DNA of 64,000 bases from Paenibacillus gyeongsangnamensis (GCF_027533625.1 NZ_JAQAGZ010000009.1:62001-126000), one strand, 5' to 3'. Positions 1-8,242 are shown, counted from the stretch's first letter. Notes: generated by a model from the letters alone, not told the origin. Numbers and translations are program-made.

Positions 1-941
1 CCGCTCGCTAGCGAGCGCGAGGCGTCCACGCGGTAGAACCGCTCGAAAAGATAAGGCATGCTGTCGCCGGGAATCTCGACGCCGGTATTCGTAACCGATA
101 TCCGCAGCGTATTTTTATCTACGGTCGCGGTCAATGTTACGTTTTCGCCCGCCGGTGTATACCGGACCGCATTGTCGAACAGGTTCCGGAACACCTGGCC
201 GGCCCGGATTTTCCCCAGCGTCGTCCAGCAGGGTGAGTCCGGCAGGTCCAAACGGAAGCGAATGGATTTCCCGCGCAGACCGTGCAGAAACAAATCCGCC
301 AGCTCCCGTACAATTCCGGTCAGCTCGGCCGGCTCTTCCGCCGTGCGGCGGCACAGGTCGCCTTCGATCATCGAAAGCAGGTGCAGGCCCTCGACGAGCC
401 GGACCAGCCGTTCCACCTCCAGGTAGGCCTTCTCGAGAAGTTCGGGGCTGGCGGGGAGAACGCCGTCCTTCATCGCTTCGGTGTATCCGCGAACCGTTGA
501 CAGGGGGGTGCGCAGCTCGTGGGCGACGTCGGCGACCAGATTGCGGCGAAGCATCTCGATCCGCGCCAGCTCGGCGCTCATGTCATTGAACGACCGGGCC
601 AACTCGCCGATCTCGTCCCGGGTCGTCACGTCAAGCCGCACCTGGTAGTCGCCTCTGGCGATCTGTTCGGATAGCTTGCGCATCTGGATCAGCGGCCTGA
701 CGATCGCGCGGGTGACCGCCCAGCAGAACAGCAGCGCCAGCGGCACGACGATCAGGCTGGTGAAGAGCAGGTATTGGCCTGCCGCCTGACGAAACATAAG
801 AAAGTCCTGATAGACCATCATCCGGTTTTGTTCGATCAGCGTCAGCACGTACTGCCGGAAGCCGATCGTGATGCCGGCGGCAAGCGCGATCACGACAATC
901 GCGTTGATGGCGAGCAATTTGTACAGCAGTTTAATTTTCAT
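1..941 (-). CDS. Sensor histidine kinase (C-terminus beyond window edge)
   Basis: Membrane sensor kinase of a two-component pair. I translated it from ATG at 941; it stays open to base 1, so about 313 residues are visible. In order: a first transmembrane helix at residues 5-25, a short extracellular segment, a second helix near 55-75, a HAMP region ending in TRDEIGELARSFNDM, an H-box VADVAHELRTPLSTVRGY with the phospho-accepting His, an N-box FRNLFDNAVRYTPAG, and an F-box LFERFYRVDASR right at the edge. The G2 box and C-terminus lie outside. The start overlaps the 3' end of the upstream response regulator by 11 bases, so the two are co-translated. The order resembles BaeS/ResE-type kinases. 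The signal sensed cannot be told. Confidence 0.9.
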   Translation of the reverse strand, partial: MKIKLLYKLLAINAIVVIALAAGITIGFRQYVLTLIEQNRMMVYQDFLMFRQAAGQYLLFTSLIVVPLALLFCWAVTRAIVRPLIQMRKLSEQIARGDYQVRLDVTTRDEIGELARSFNDMSAELARIEMLRRNLVADVAHELRTPLSTVRGYTEAMKDGVLPASPELLEKAYLEVERLVRLVEGLHLLSMIEGDLCRRTAEEPAELTGIVRELADLFLHGLRGKSIRFRLDLPDSPCWTTLGKIRAGQVFRNLFDNAVRYTPAGENVTLTATVDKNTLRISVTNTGVEIPGDSMPYLFERFYRVDASRSLAS

Positions 942-1674
942 ACGGCTCCTCTTTCATGCTGTAGCCGATTCCTCGGCACGTTATGATCAAGTCGAAAGCG
1001 GAGTCGATCGCCCGAAATTTGTGCCGGATATTGCCGATGTGAACGTCGATGATCCGGTCCGTTACCTCGCTGTCGCCAGCCGGATACAGCACCTCGAGCA
1101 GCTGCTCGCGCGTCAGAATGCGAGTTTTGTTTTCCGCCAAATGGATCAAAATCTTCGCTTCCTGAAACGTAAAATAAAGCGGCGTTCCCTTCCATGAGAA
1201 ATGGTGCCTCTCCTCGTCATACTCGAAATCCGCCACCCGGATGCGGCGGAAGTGCTCCCGGCTTCCGGAAATCCTCCTTAAAATCGCCTGCATGCGGGCA
1301 GCCAGTTCCCGGGGGCTGAACGGCTTCGTCAAATAATCGTCCGCGCCGGCAAGCAGCCCCCGGACTTTATCATCCTCGTCCATTTTGGCCGTCAGCATCA
1401 GGATGGGGGCCCCGCTCAATTTGCGGATTTCCTCGCAGGCGGCATAGCCGTCCATGAACGGCATCATCAGATCGAGAATAATGAACGCAGGACTTATCTT
1501 ATTTACGGCGTCCAGCGCTTCCCGGCCGTTCGACGCCGTCACGATTCTGCAGCCGAGCGCTTCCAGATACGCCTTCAAGAACGATACGATTGCCTCGTCG
1601 TCGTCCACAAGCAAGACGGGCCCATTCAGTACAAGCGTTTCCAGATGATCTTCCTCCACGAGCCTTATTTTCAA
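931..1674 (-). CDS. OmpR-family response regulator
   Basis: DNA-binding partner of the kinase that overlaps its 3' end. The N-terminal receiver domain shows the acidic pocket LLVDDDEAIV, the phospho-acceptor Asp in FIILDLMMPFMDG (residue 68 of the longest reading), a conserved Thr in MLTAK and Lys in YLTKPFSPREL. The C-terminal winged helix of the PhoB/OmpR type ends with DVHIGNIRHKF and ITCRGIGYSM. The start is uncertain. The longest reading begins at a TTG at 1674 without a clear ribosome binding site. A GGAGGA sequence lies inside the reading frame, so the true start may be a few codons downstream, just before GPVLLVDDD. No target promoter can be assigned, though the divergently placed propeller gene upstream is a candidate. 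Confidence 0.9.
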   Translation of the reverse strand: MKIRLVEEDHLETLVLNGPVLLVDDDEAIVSFLKAYLEALGCRIVTASNGREALDAVNKISPAFIILDLMMPFMDGYAACEEIRKLSGAPILMLTAKMDEDDKVRGLLAGADDYLTKPFSPRELAARMQAILRRISGSREHFRRIRVADFEYDEERHHFSWKGTPLYFTFQEAKILIHLAENKTRILTREQLLEVLYPAGDSEVTDRIIDVHIGNIRHKFRAIDSAFDLIITCRGIGYSMKEEPYEN

Positions 1675-1739
1675 CCGGTAAACTTATTCAACGGAAGGCG
1701 GCAGAAATCCTTTCCGCCACCTATATTGCGGCTTCCGGA

Positions 1740-3221
1740 CTATTTCTTCTGAATGTCAACGTTATGCGCGTCGGAATCGTCGTTTTTAAACGTAATCTTC
1801 GTACCGGCAATAACAGTCAGCGCGTTCGGCTGGAACGATTCGTTTTTCAGCTCGACCGTCTTTGCGCCGCCCGGCGCTCCTTTCTCCACCTTGACCGACA
1901 TGACCATATCAGGGTGAATGTCGCAGACGACCGCATAGTCTCCCGCTTCCCGGAAATCGTAGTCCCATGTATCGTCCTTGGACAGCAGGGGAGAAGTAGA
2001 GGCGGAGGCGGAAGCGGAACCCGCGTCCGTACCGCTGTCGTTCATACCAGCCATTGCATTGTGATCCATGCCATCGGGAGACTTCATCATATCGGCGTCC
2101 TGCCGGTTCACGCTGCCATGGCTTCCCCAGACGGCGACGAAGAACGGCACCTTGTCCGTCGGGATCGTGGCGGTCACCTGATTGGTGGCCGTATCGATGA
2201 CGGCCAGCTTGTTTTCACCGCTTACGCCGACGTACACCGTCTTGCCATCCGGCGAAACGGCCGTGCCGTGTGGCGCTTTGCCGACCTGCACCTTGCCGGT
2301 CATCTTGCGGCTTGCCACGTCGATGACGGCAGTATAGTCGACGCCGACTCCGGATACATAGGCGCGCTTCCCGTCCGGCGTAAGGTCGATGACGTGGTGG
2401 CCCTTGCCGACTGGAATCGTTCCGATCATTTTGCCTTCAGCCAAATCGATCACGCCGATTGCGTCCGATTGCGTCAGCGTGACGAAGAGCGTTTTACCGT
2501 CCTGGGTAATGGTCAGGTTGTGCGGCAGGGAATCGACGCCTTCGATGGTGCGCACGACCTTCTTCGTCATGGCGTCGATAACGGTTACGGCGTTCGATCC
2601 CGTATCGGTTACGTAGACGTAACGGCTGTCCGGGCTGGATACGCTGTTATGCGGGGTATTGCCCGTCTTGACGGTTGCAACCGCCTGCATCGATGCCATA
2701 TCAATGATCGTGACGGTGCTCGCGCCTTCGTTGACGATGTATGCCCATTTTCCGTCCGGCGTAAAATTGACGCCCTTCGGGGTTTTGCCGACCGGCACGG
2801 TTTTGACCACCTTGTTCGATGCCGTATCGATAATCGACACATCGTTTGATTGGCTGTTTGCGACGTACAAATATTTCCCGTCCGGCGTCACCTGATCGTA
2901 TGTCGGGTCCTGGCCGACCGGAATTGTGGCCGTAACCGTTTTTTTCTCCGGATCGATTACCTGTACGTCGTTGGAGCCCCGGTTGACCACATATACAAAA
3001 TTGCCTGACGGACCGCCCGGGGATATGGTTTCAGACGCCGTACTCCCGGGGCTGGCCGCCGCTTCCGAAGCGCTGCTTGCCGGCGCGCCGGCGTTTGCGG
3101 CGGGAGCGCCTCCGTTGTTACTGCTGCCGCCGCTGCCGCATCCTGCCAGCAGAATCGTCCCCCAAACCGCCGTCAGACCGAGAGCCGATATGCGTTTAAT
3201 ACCTATTTTGTCCCATCTCAT
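1740..3221 (-). CDS. Secreted lipoprotein: YVTN beta-propeller plus permuted cupredoxin-like domain
   Basis: Exported lipoprotein of 493 residues. I chose ATG 3221 because GGAGGAAATGTA precedes it and the product then starts with a lipoprotein signal, lipobox LLAGCGSGG. A low-complexity Ala/Ser/Gly linker follows. Then come about seven YVTN/YncE-type blades (roughly residues 65-365) with repeated PDGKYLYVAN- and VIDTAT-like strings, a Met/His/Asp-rich spacer (near KSPDGMDHNAMAGMND), and a C-terminal cupredoxin-like region. That last part is in permuted order: the C-terminal half, with the copper ligands CDIHPDM, comes before the N-terminal half, which ends in DSDAHNVDIQKK. All four type-1 copper ligands (Cys, His, Met, and His from the other half) are present. 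A role in extracytoplasmic copper binding or electron transfer is inferred. The longer open frame starting at 3518 lacks support. Confidence 0.85.
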   Translation of the reverse strand: MRWDKIGIKRISALGLTAVWGTILLAGCGSGGSSNNGGAPAANAGAPASSASEAAASPGSTASETISPGGPSGNFVYVVNRGSNDVQVIDPEKKTVTATIPVGQDPTYDQVTPDGKYLYVANSQSNDVSIIDTASNKVVKTVPVGKTPKGVNFTPDGKWAYIVNEGASTVTIIDMASMQAVATVKTGNTPHNSVSSPDSRYVYVTDTGSNAVTVIDAMTKKVVRTIEGVDSLPHNLTITQDGKTLFVTLTQSDAIGVIDLAEGKMIGTIPVGKGHHVIDLTPDGKRAYVSGVGVDYTAVIDVASRKMTGKVQVGKAPHGTAVSPDGKTVYVGVSGENKLAVIDTATNQVTATIPTDKVPFFVAVWGSHGSVNRQDADMMKSPDGMDHNAMAGMNDSGTDAGSASASASTSPLLSKDDTWDYDFREAGDYAVVCDIHPDMVMSVKVEKGAPGGAKTVELKNESFQPNALTVIAGTKITFKNDDSDAHNVDIQKK

Positions 3222-4040
3222 TACATTTCCTCCTTGTTTTGATTTATTGCTGACACACGGTTTAAGATAAAGTATTTTTATAAAGATTGTATAAAGATTC
3301 GTCCGTCTTCCGTCCGTTCTATGGCGTTCTTCCAAGGGCACATGCTTTCCTTTATTAATGAAATGGATGCCGGACTGGTCCGGATCAACGCCGAAAGCGC
3401 CGGTGTGGAGCTGCAAGCTCCGTCGGAGGCATGAAGTAATCCAGCTCTCACTCCCGTGAGCAAGGACAAGCGGTGATCGAGTATTACACTTCGATTTAAA
3501 CGGTTTTTGTAAAGTCATAAAACCGAAAATCAGTTTCGAAATAAAAACACACCTTGGTGGAGTAATTTATTTAAATATCATTTTGAAACTTGGATGGAAG
3601 CGTTCATACCGGCTTCTTTATGTCCTGGCAACGTACAAATCGAAGTGTCCTAAGGGAAATTGAAGAAGTAGGGGCAGGGCTTGCTTCGCAAAAAATTATT
3701 GAAGCGCTAGCGGTTGCTCCTGTGTTGACTGTGATTCCCATGTGAGTATGGATTTAGCCATCAGACCTATCGTTGTTAGTAGTTTCCCGTTCTGGTTGAT
3801 CCCAAACAGGAGCATGTCTTGGATAAGCTTATAAGATTACTTGAGTCCTCTTTCTCTCTAAAGTAGTTTTAGGCAAAAAATGAGGCCTCGTTCTTCATTA
3901 GTCCATTTGTTTGTTCACTATTTAGAAGATTTTGTGATTATTACGTGATCTCAAAAAGTGAACACTTTGTGACACGGAAGGATTAATAGAGTTAATGTCG
4001 AAATTTGGAATATAGAAAAATAATTTGTATTAATAAATAC
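3222..4040. other. Gene-poor region with possible decayed coding fragments
   Basis: About 800 bases without a convincing gene. Two short plus-strand frames look protein-like rather than random. One is at 3321-3434 (37 codons, containing FINEMDAGLVRINAESAGVE). The other is at 3620-3745 (41 codons, containing REIEEVGAGLASQKIIEAL). Neither has a ribosome binding site or a recognised family, so they are best read as possible remnants. A palindrome AAGTGAACACTT sits at 3956-3967. The end of the region runs into the riboswitch. No tRNA or IS was seen. Confidence 0.3.
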
Positions 4041-4164
4041 ATATTTGCCGAATTTCCGTATGGAAAACGGGGGAACCATTCCGGGTGAAATGATCTCGCA
4101 ATAAAGTGATCATAGGGAACCTTCAACCTAACCCTCCAGCTAACCTCGTAGGCAGTGGAAGGAG
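4041..4164 (+). promoter_or_regulatory. c-di-AMP riboswitch (ydaO/yuaA leader type)
   Basis: The leader just upstream of the NlpC/P60 gene carries the strongly conserved blocks of the ydaO-yuaA aptamer: a GGGGGAACCATTCCGGGTGAA segment, then AGGGAACCTTCAACCTAACC, CCAGCTAACCTCGTAGGC, and a closing GTGGAAGG strand. The family binds cyclic di-AMP and often controls cell-wall hydrolases and potassium or osmolyte transporters, which fits the downstream gene. CCTTC at 4120-4124 can pair with GAAGG at 4158-4162, and the latter is part of the Shine-Dalgarno sequence of the gene. This suggests control of translation rather than a separate terminator. Boundaries are approximate, and no covariance model was run. 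Confidence 0.85.
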
Positions 4165-4171
4165 TAAAGTT

Positions 4172-4636
4172 TTGAAAAAGGCATCTTTGTTTTTATTTGC
4201 ATTATTCATGTTTTTTAGTTTTCAAGTCGGCAGTGTCTTTGCAGAAACCCCTTTAAGTCAAACGATAAATGGTCTTGTAGGTACACCTTATAAATGGGGC
4301 GGTACTACACCAACAGGGTTTGATTGCTCCGGATTTCTTAGATATGTTTTTAACAGCTTCGGCGTTGAACTTTCTAGGTCATCTAAAGAACAAGCACAAG
4401 AAGGAACTTGGGTTTCTCAGAACGATTTAAGGCCTGGCGACTTAGTATTCTACCATACTTTCGGGAAAGGAATTTCCCATTCAGGGATTTACGTGGGAAA
4501 TGGTTTCTTTGCTCATGCAGCCGATGATGGTGTAAGAATTGACAAGATGAGTCAATCTTATTATGCGAATCGTTATGTTACTGCTCGTCGAATTTTGAGT
4601 GATGATTTGTATTCACAAATTATGAAGGATAATTGA
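4172..4636 (+). CDS. Secreted NlpC/P60 peptidoglycan endopeptidase under c-di-AMP riboswitch
   Basis: Cell-wall hydrolase of about 154 residues that would cut peptide stems of peptidoglycan outside the membrane. I chose the TTG at 4172: GGAAGGAG lies 7-8 bases upstream and the protein then begins with a typical signal peptide (KK, a hydrophobic stretch, cleavage near SVFA-ET). The frame can be extended upstream to 4106, but only by translating the riboswitch. The catalytic domain has the Cys in GFDCSGF (residue 52), the His in GISHSGIYVG and a third polar residue in FFAHAADDG. There is no LysM or SH3 domain, so targeting to the wall is not evident. A strong terminator follows at 4746-4770. 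Regulation by c-di-AMP links it to wall or osmotic homeostasis. Confidence 0.9.
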   Translation: MKKASLFLFALFMFFSFQVGSVFAETPLSQTINGLVGTPYKWGGTTPTGFDCSGFLRYVFNSFGVELSRSSKEQAQEGTWVSQNDLRPGDLVFYHTFGKGISHSGIYVGNGFFAHAADDGVRIDKMSQSYYANRYVTARRILSDDLYSQIMKDN

Positions 4637-4745
4637 ACACACGCCATTTATTGAGTAATATTAGCATTTTTTTTTCTTCACGAGCTATTACAAAGGCGTA
4701 AATTTATTGATATTTATGGAAATATTAAGATTGCAACATTTAAAG

Positions 4746-4770
4746 AAGCTGCCACGGCAGCTTTTTTTTT
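4746..4770 (+). terminator. Rho-independent terminator after NlpC/P60 gene
   Basis: Perfect 8-bp stem AAGCTGCC/GGCAGCTT with a very short loop, followed by a run of nine or more T. It ends the riboswitch-controlled transcript about 110 bases after the stop codon. Confidence 0.85.
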
Positions 4771-4920
4771 ACAAAAAATAGAATTTCTGGGGTCACAGGA
4801 GTGACTCCTTCATTGTTTTTACGTCCCGATTCTATTTCCATACTTTACATGTTTTCTGTATTTATTCATCTTTGGTAGAATTATAATGTACCATCACTAA
4901 CACATTCTAGGAGGAATGGA

Positions 4921-5547
4921 ATGAAGAAGGTTATAATTTCTACCGTACTCGCAACGACTCTCTTAGTAGGAGGAACCGCTTCCGCAGCGCCTTCCAATCA
5001 ATACGTAGCCACAGATTCCGACACATTTTGGACTATTTCACAAAAGCTCAATGTTAATCTTGCGGATCTTATGTCAGCAAATCCACAAGTAAATCCGCAA
5101 AACATCTATGCCGGTTTAGTTATCCAATTACCTGGCTCCGCTTCTCAAAAACAAAGCTGGGAAGCCAAAGCGGATGCCATTATTGCTACGGGGATGAAGC
5201 AGCTTGGGACGCCATATGTCTTTGGTGGTGATACCCCTTATGTTGCTTTTGACTGCTCCGGATTTGTACAATATGCTTTTAACCAAAATGGATTTAACCT
5301 TCCACATTCGTCATCCATGTTGAGCCAATTGGGGACACCTGTTGCTAAAAGTGATCTTCGTAAAGGAGACCTTGTATTTTTACAAGATACTTATACAAGC
5401 GGCATTTCCCATGTAGCAATCTACCTTGGGAATAATAAGGTTCTTCAGGCGGGTACCATGGGAACCAGAGAAGTAAAAATCAGCACCTACTTTGGCACAC
5501 CCTACTATGATGTACATTATGCGGGAGCAAGACGAATAATTAACTAA
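4921..5547 (+). CDS. Secreted LysM-NlpC/P60 peptidoglycan endopeptidase
   Basis: Exported cell-wall hydrolase, 208 residues. ATG 4921 is preceded by AGGAGGAATGGA. A signal peptide (KK start, hydrophobic core, cleavage after TASAA) leads to one LysM domain at about residues 27-71 (SDTFWTISQKLNV through YAGLVIQLPG), which binds glycan strands. The NlpC/P60 domain follows at about 80-205, with the nucleophile Cys112 in FDCSGF, the His in GISHVAIYLGN and a matching ARRI tail. It is a paralogue of the preceding gene, but it has its own LysM and its own promoter-like TATAAT just upstream, and no riboswitch. B. subtilis LytE/CwlS-like enzymes carry several LysM repeats, so this is a short member. 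A terminator follows directly. Confidence 0.93.
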   Translation: MKKVIISTVLATTLLVGGTASAAPSNQYVATDSDTFWTISQKLNVNLADLMSANPQVNPQNIYAGLVIQLPGSASQKQSWEAKADAIIATGMKQLGTPYVFGGDTPYVAFDCSGFVQYAFNQNGFNLPHSSSMLSQLGTPVAKSDLRKGDLVFLQDTYTSGISHVAIYLGNNKVLQAGTMGTREVKISTYFGTPYYDVHYAGARRIIN

Positions 5548-5555
5548 ACATGTCC

Positions 5556-5580
5556 AAAGCCGCTTTACGCGGCTTTTTTT
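5556..5580 (+). terminator. Rho-independent terminator after LysM-NlpC/P60 gene
   Basis: Stem AAGCCGC/GCGGCTT with loop TTTAC followed by seven T, nine bases after the stop codon. Confidence 0.88.
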
Positions 5581-5781
5581 CATTTTTCGATTAACTTTTC
5601 AGCCAAACGACACCTATTAGAATGATCGGTTCCGTCATGAAAAATCGTCGTGACCGGATACTAAATTCATGGCAACATTCCCGCACAGCGGTTTATTTTA
5701 ACGCTCGAAAGGGAGCTGCCTGAGTTCTTCGGCGGTAATGTTCTTACAATTGCCTTCTTTATCACTTGAATGAGTGTTTTA

Positions 5782-6300
5782 TTACTGCTTTGATACCTTA
5801 CACTGCTCCTGCTGTTTACGCCACCCGTACCTGGTCATTCCTCGCGGCTTGTATACCGATAGTATCACGATCACGAGCAACACAAGTAAGCCGGCCCCGG
5901 GGTGGAACAGTTCACTTGGCAGCCTGCCAAGATCTGCAGAATTCGTTTTTGTTGCAACGCCAGCTAGGGAGCTCACTAACGACATATGCAACAGCAAGAC
6001 GATGGTGGAAAGGATAGTTAGCAGGAGTTTGAAAAGAACCCAATAGTGCCGGAACAAGCCCCATGGAGTGCCAAGAGACATGACAAGCCCGGTTAGTAGT
6101 GAGGCGAGAGCCAATGGTACGATGACGTACCAGCCGGTCAGCTCCATCGCGATCCAGCAGGCACGTACCGTTTGGGTATCCTGGCAGGTCTGGGTGGCGA
6201 TTGCGAGAGCCAAGTATGCAATGACTGTGCCAAGCCAGCCGACAGAGGAAGTGACATGCGCGGTGAGCGCGAACTTGCGGAGTCCTGGTTTCATGGTCAT
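5782..6300 (-). CDS. Four-helix membrane protein (DUF2269-like)
   Basis: Integral membrane protein of about 172 residues with four predicted helices: HVTSSVGWLGTVIAYLALAI, the stretch around TGWYVIVPLALASLLTGLVM, YWVLFKLLLTILSTIVLLL, and GAGLLVLLVIVILSVYKP. Such small proteins are commonly labelled DUF2269 or 'hypothetical membrane protein'; the function is unknown. I start it at ATG 6300 (MTMKPGLRKF). The open frame reaches 6396, but the extra residues overlap the damaged kinase gene upstream. A weak GGGGG lies ahead of the chosen start. The gene appears to have been joined to the truncated kinase by a deletion near 6365, so its original promoter may be lost. Confidence 0.6.
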   Translation of the reverse strand: MTMKPGLRKFALTAHVTSSVGWLGTVIAYLALAIATQTCQDTQTVRACWIAMELTGWYVIVPLALASLLTGLVMSLGTPWGLFRHYWVLFKLLLTILSTIVLLLHMSLVSSLAGVATKTNSADLGRLPSELFHPGAGLLVLLVIVILSVYKPRGMTRYGWRKQQEQCKVSKQ

Positions 6301-6322
6301 GATTGCTGCGCCCCCGTATTTT

Positions 6323-7030
6323 CTATAGGCGGTTTCTGGCCAAAATGGCGCATAGGACCGTGCTTGCAGATAATTCAGTTTCATATTCAGATGCAATATT
6401 TTTAAAAAATCTATGCGCTTCCACTGGTTTCATATCAATGGTTTCCAGCATAAGCTCGTTCTTTGTAAACATGGAGAAAGCGTCGATCAGCTCCACCATG
6501 TGTTTTGATTTTTTGATAATCAGCTCATAATATTCCTGTTTCTCACTTTCGGTTAGATTTTTCTGTAAGGAGAGTAACTCCAAAAAACCTGTTATAGTCG
6601 TCAATGGAGTCTTCAAATCATGAGCGATGGCTGTGATCATATCAACCTGTTCCCTATGCGCCTGATAAAGTCTTTCTTCCATCTCATTGAAGTGATTATA
6701 TAATTCACCGATTTCATCTTTCCTTCTTGATTGCAAAGGGGTTCGGGAGTGCCTTATATTTACCTTTGTTAATCTTAAATTAAGGATCTGAATCGGTTTA
6801 GTAATGCTGAAGTGGAAATATACGGTTAAAACAACAAACATCAAGCCCATTAAAATGCTTAAAAGCAGAAGCATTTGAAAATGAACAGGACTAAATAAAT
6901 TTCCTAGCCAAATGTGCTTTTCATCTGCTACTAACGATTTAATATATAAAACAAAAAAGATGGCAATTAGGAGAAACATGAGTAGAAACATTAGCAGAAA
7001 CAATAGAGGAAGTCTTGTTTTCAGCTTCAT
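6323..7030 (-). pseudogene. Histidine kinase truncated before its ATPase domain
   Basis: Partner kinase of the regulator upstream, overlapping it by four bases (ATGA). It has two transmembrane helices (residues about 8-30 and 50-75), a HAMP linker ending RRKDEIGELYNHFNEME, and a HisKA helix pair with the H-box ITAIAHDLKTPLTTITGF. The reading then reaches NIASEYETELSA, where the HATPase_c domain should begin. Instead it runs into an unrelated 13-residue tail (STVLCAILARNRL) and stops, giving 235 residues where 450-500 is usual. No N, G1 or G2 box is present downstream. As it stands it can be phosphorylated only by another kinase. A deletion joining it to the next gene is the simplest explanation. 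Confidence 0.8.
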
Positions 7031-7734
7031 GTTAAGACGTTATCTTCAACATATTTGTATCCGATACCCCAGACGGTTTTGATGAAATCGTACTGCCTGC
7101 CAAGCTTTTTTCGGATATTCTTGATATGCACCGTAACCGTGTTTAATTCTCCGTACTCATCTCCCCAGACATTATCATAAATTTGTTCGCGGGATAGGAC
7201 GTTATTAGGGTGATTTTTCAAAAAAGATAAAATCAGAAATTCTTTTGTTGATAACTCCAACTTTTGATTATTTAAAAAAGCTTCTAACGTTTTATCATTC
7301 AATACGAGCGGCGAACTTGAAGTTGGAATATCCCTTTCCTTCAAGAAACTGTTCCATTCCTGATACAAGCGGTTAACCTTTCTAAAATGTGCTTTGATCC
7401 GCGAGGTAAGCTCTTGAATGCTGAACGGTTTGGTCATATAATCGTCAGCACCTATTTCCAGCCCGATAACCTTGTCCATATCCCTATTTCGTGCGCTTAG
7501 CAACAGAATGGGGATGTTGTACTCACTTCTGATTTTCCTGCAAACTTCCAAACCGTCCATTTCCGGCATCATAATATCCAGAATGACAAAATCAATCTTG
7601 TTTTCTTTCAAAAGCGATAAAGATTCTTTCCCAGAATAAGCCGGTATCGCTTTAAATTGTTCAAATTTTAAGCTTTCTGAAATTAGCCTTACAATATCAC
7701 GATCGTCATCAGCGACCAAAACCGTTTTCTCCAT
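7027..7734 (-). CDS. OmpR/VanR-type response regulator
   Basis: Response regulator of 235 residues with a complete receiver domain: acidic pair in VLVADDDRDIV, phospho-acceptor Asp53 in FVILDIMMPEMDG, Ser/Thr in LLLSARN, and Lys in YMTKPFSIQEL. A winged helix follows at about 130-230, ending VHIKNIRKKLG and VWGIGYKYVE. It is the first gene of a minus-strand pair whose kinase lost its ATPase domain, so its activation is likely lost or taken over by another kinase. Nothing nearby identifies the regulon. No good ribosome binding site is obvious ahead of ATG 7734, but the receiver domain begins right at the start, so this start is reasonable. Confidence 0.92.
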   Translation of the reverse strand: MEKTVLVADDDRDIVRLISESLKFEQFKAIPAYSGKESLSLLKENKIDFVILDIMMPEMDGLEVCRKIRSEYNIPILLLSARNRDMDKVIGLEIGADDYMTKPFSIQELTSRIKAHFRKVNRLYQEWNSFLKERDIPTSSSPLVLNDKTLEAFLNNQKLELSTKEFLILSFLKNHPNNVLSREQIYDNVWGDEYGELNTVTVHIKNIRKKLGRQYDFIKTVWGIGYKYVEDNVLT

Positions 7735-8242
7735 TTTTTCACCAGCTTTATTACTTTTTTCGTTATTTCCATTATAGTAACAAAAAATTGCTCTTATGTC
7801 GCACTTTAATAGTCAAATGGAAGCTTATCGCATTATAACCACTTATGGAGAAACCAGCATTTCAAACCTTTTACGTTTTATGTGAGTGTACTAACATAAT
7901 TTCAAAATGAATAAAACACACTGGAATTGTTGGATATTTTTTTTATTACTCATTTTATTAAATAAAATATTTTGATATTCGTCTATCATTATTCCTAAAT
8001 GAAATAAAGTAATGTACAATAAGATTGAGGGTTTGAATTCCGGCATGAACCGACAACGATTCATCAAAAAACTTATGTAAACGACCGATATAAAATTATA
8101 GGGTATTATAACTAGACATATAGGGAACTTTTTGATTTGCAGACAGACCCGGACGAGCTCTGGGCGGAGCTCGGGAAAGAACCGCTTGTCAATCCAAGAA
8201 TATGGCATGCTTGATTGTTTGGGAATTTGTATCGCTTAAGGA
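7735..8242. other. Intergenic region, AT-rich, with a sulfatase-like tail fragment
   Basis: Some 500 AT-rich bases between divergent genes, holding the promoters of both. A plus-strand frame at 8122-8214 reads RELFDLQTDPDELWAELGK and ends ten codons later. This resembles the conserved C-terminal strand of sulfatases (for example LYDLQADPYELTNLI in the sulfatase at 15060-16415). It could be the remnant of a third sulfatase next to the sulfatase locus. It is too short to be certain. Confidence 0.3.

Noticed and set aside
1590-2849. Long plus-strand open frame (419 codons) opposite the propeller gene
   Set aside because: It is the antisense of repeated propeller codons. It has low-complexity His/Arg/Val composition, no ribosome binding site and no family; the opposite strand codes for a clear lipoprotein.
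5698-5772. Minus-strand tail-like peptide (ITAEELRQLPFER) after the membrane protein gene
   Set aside because: It looks protein-like but is about 20 residues, has no start and has no recognised family. It is too little to call a gene.
7891-8208. Minus-strand 105-codon frame in the intergenic region
   Set aside because: AT-rich, no ribosome binding site, no recognisable motif, and the plus strand shows a sulfatase-like tail there.
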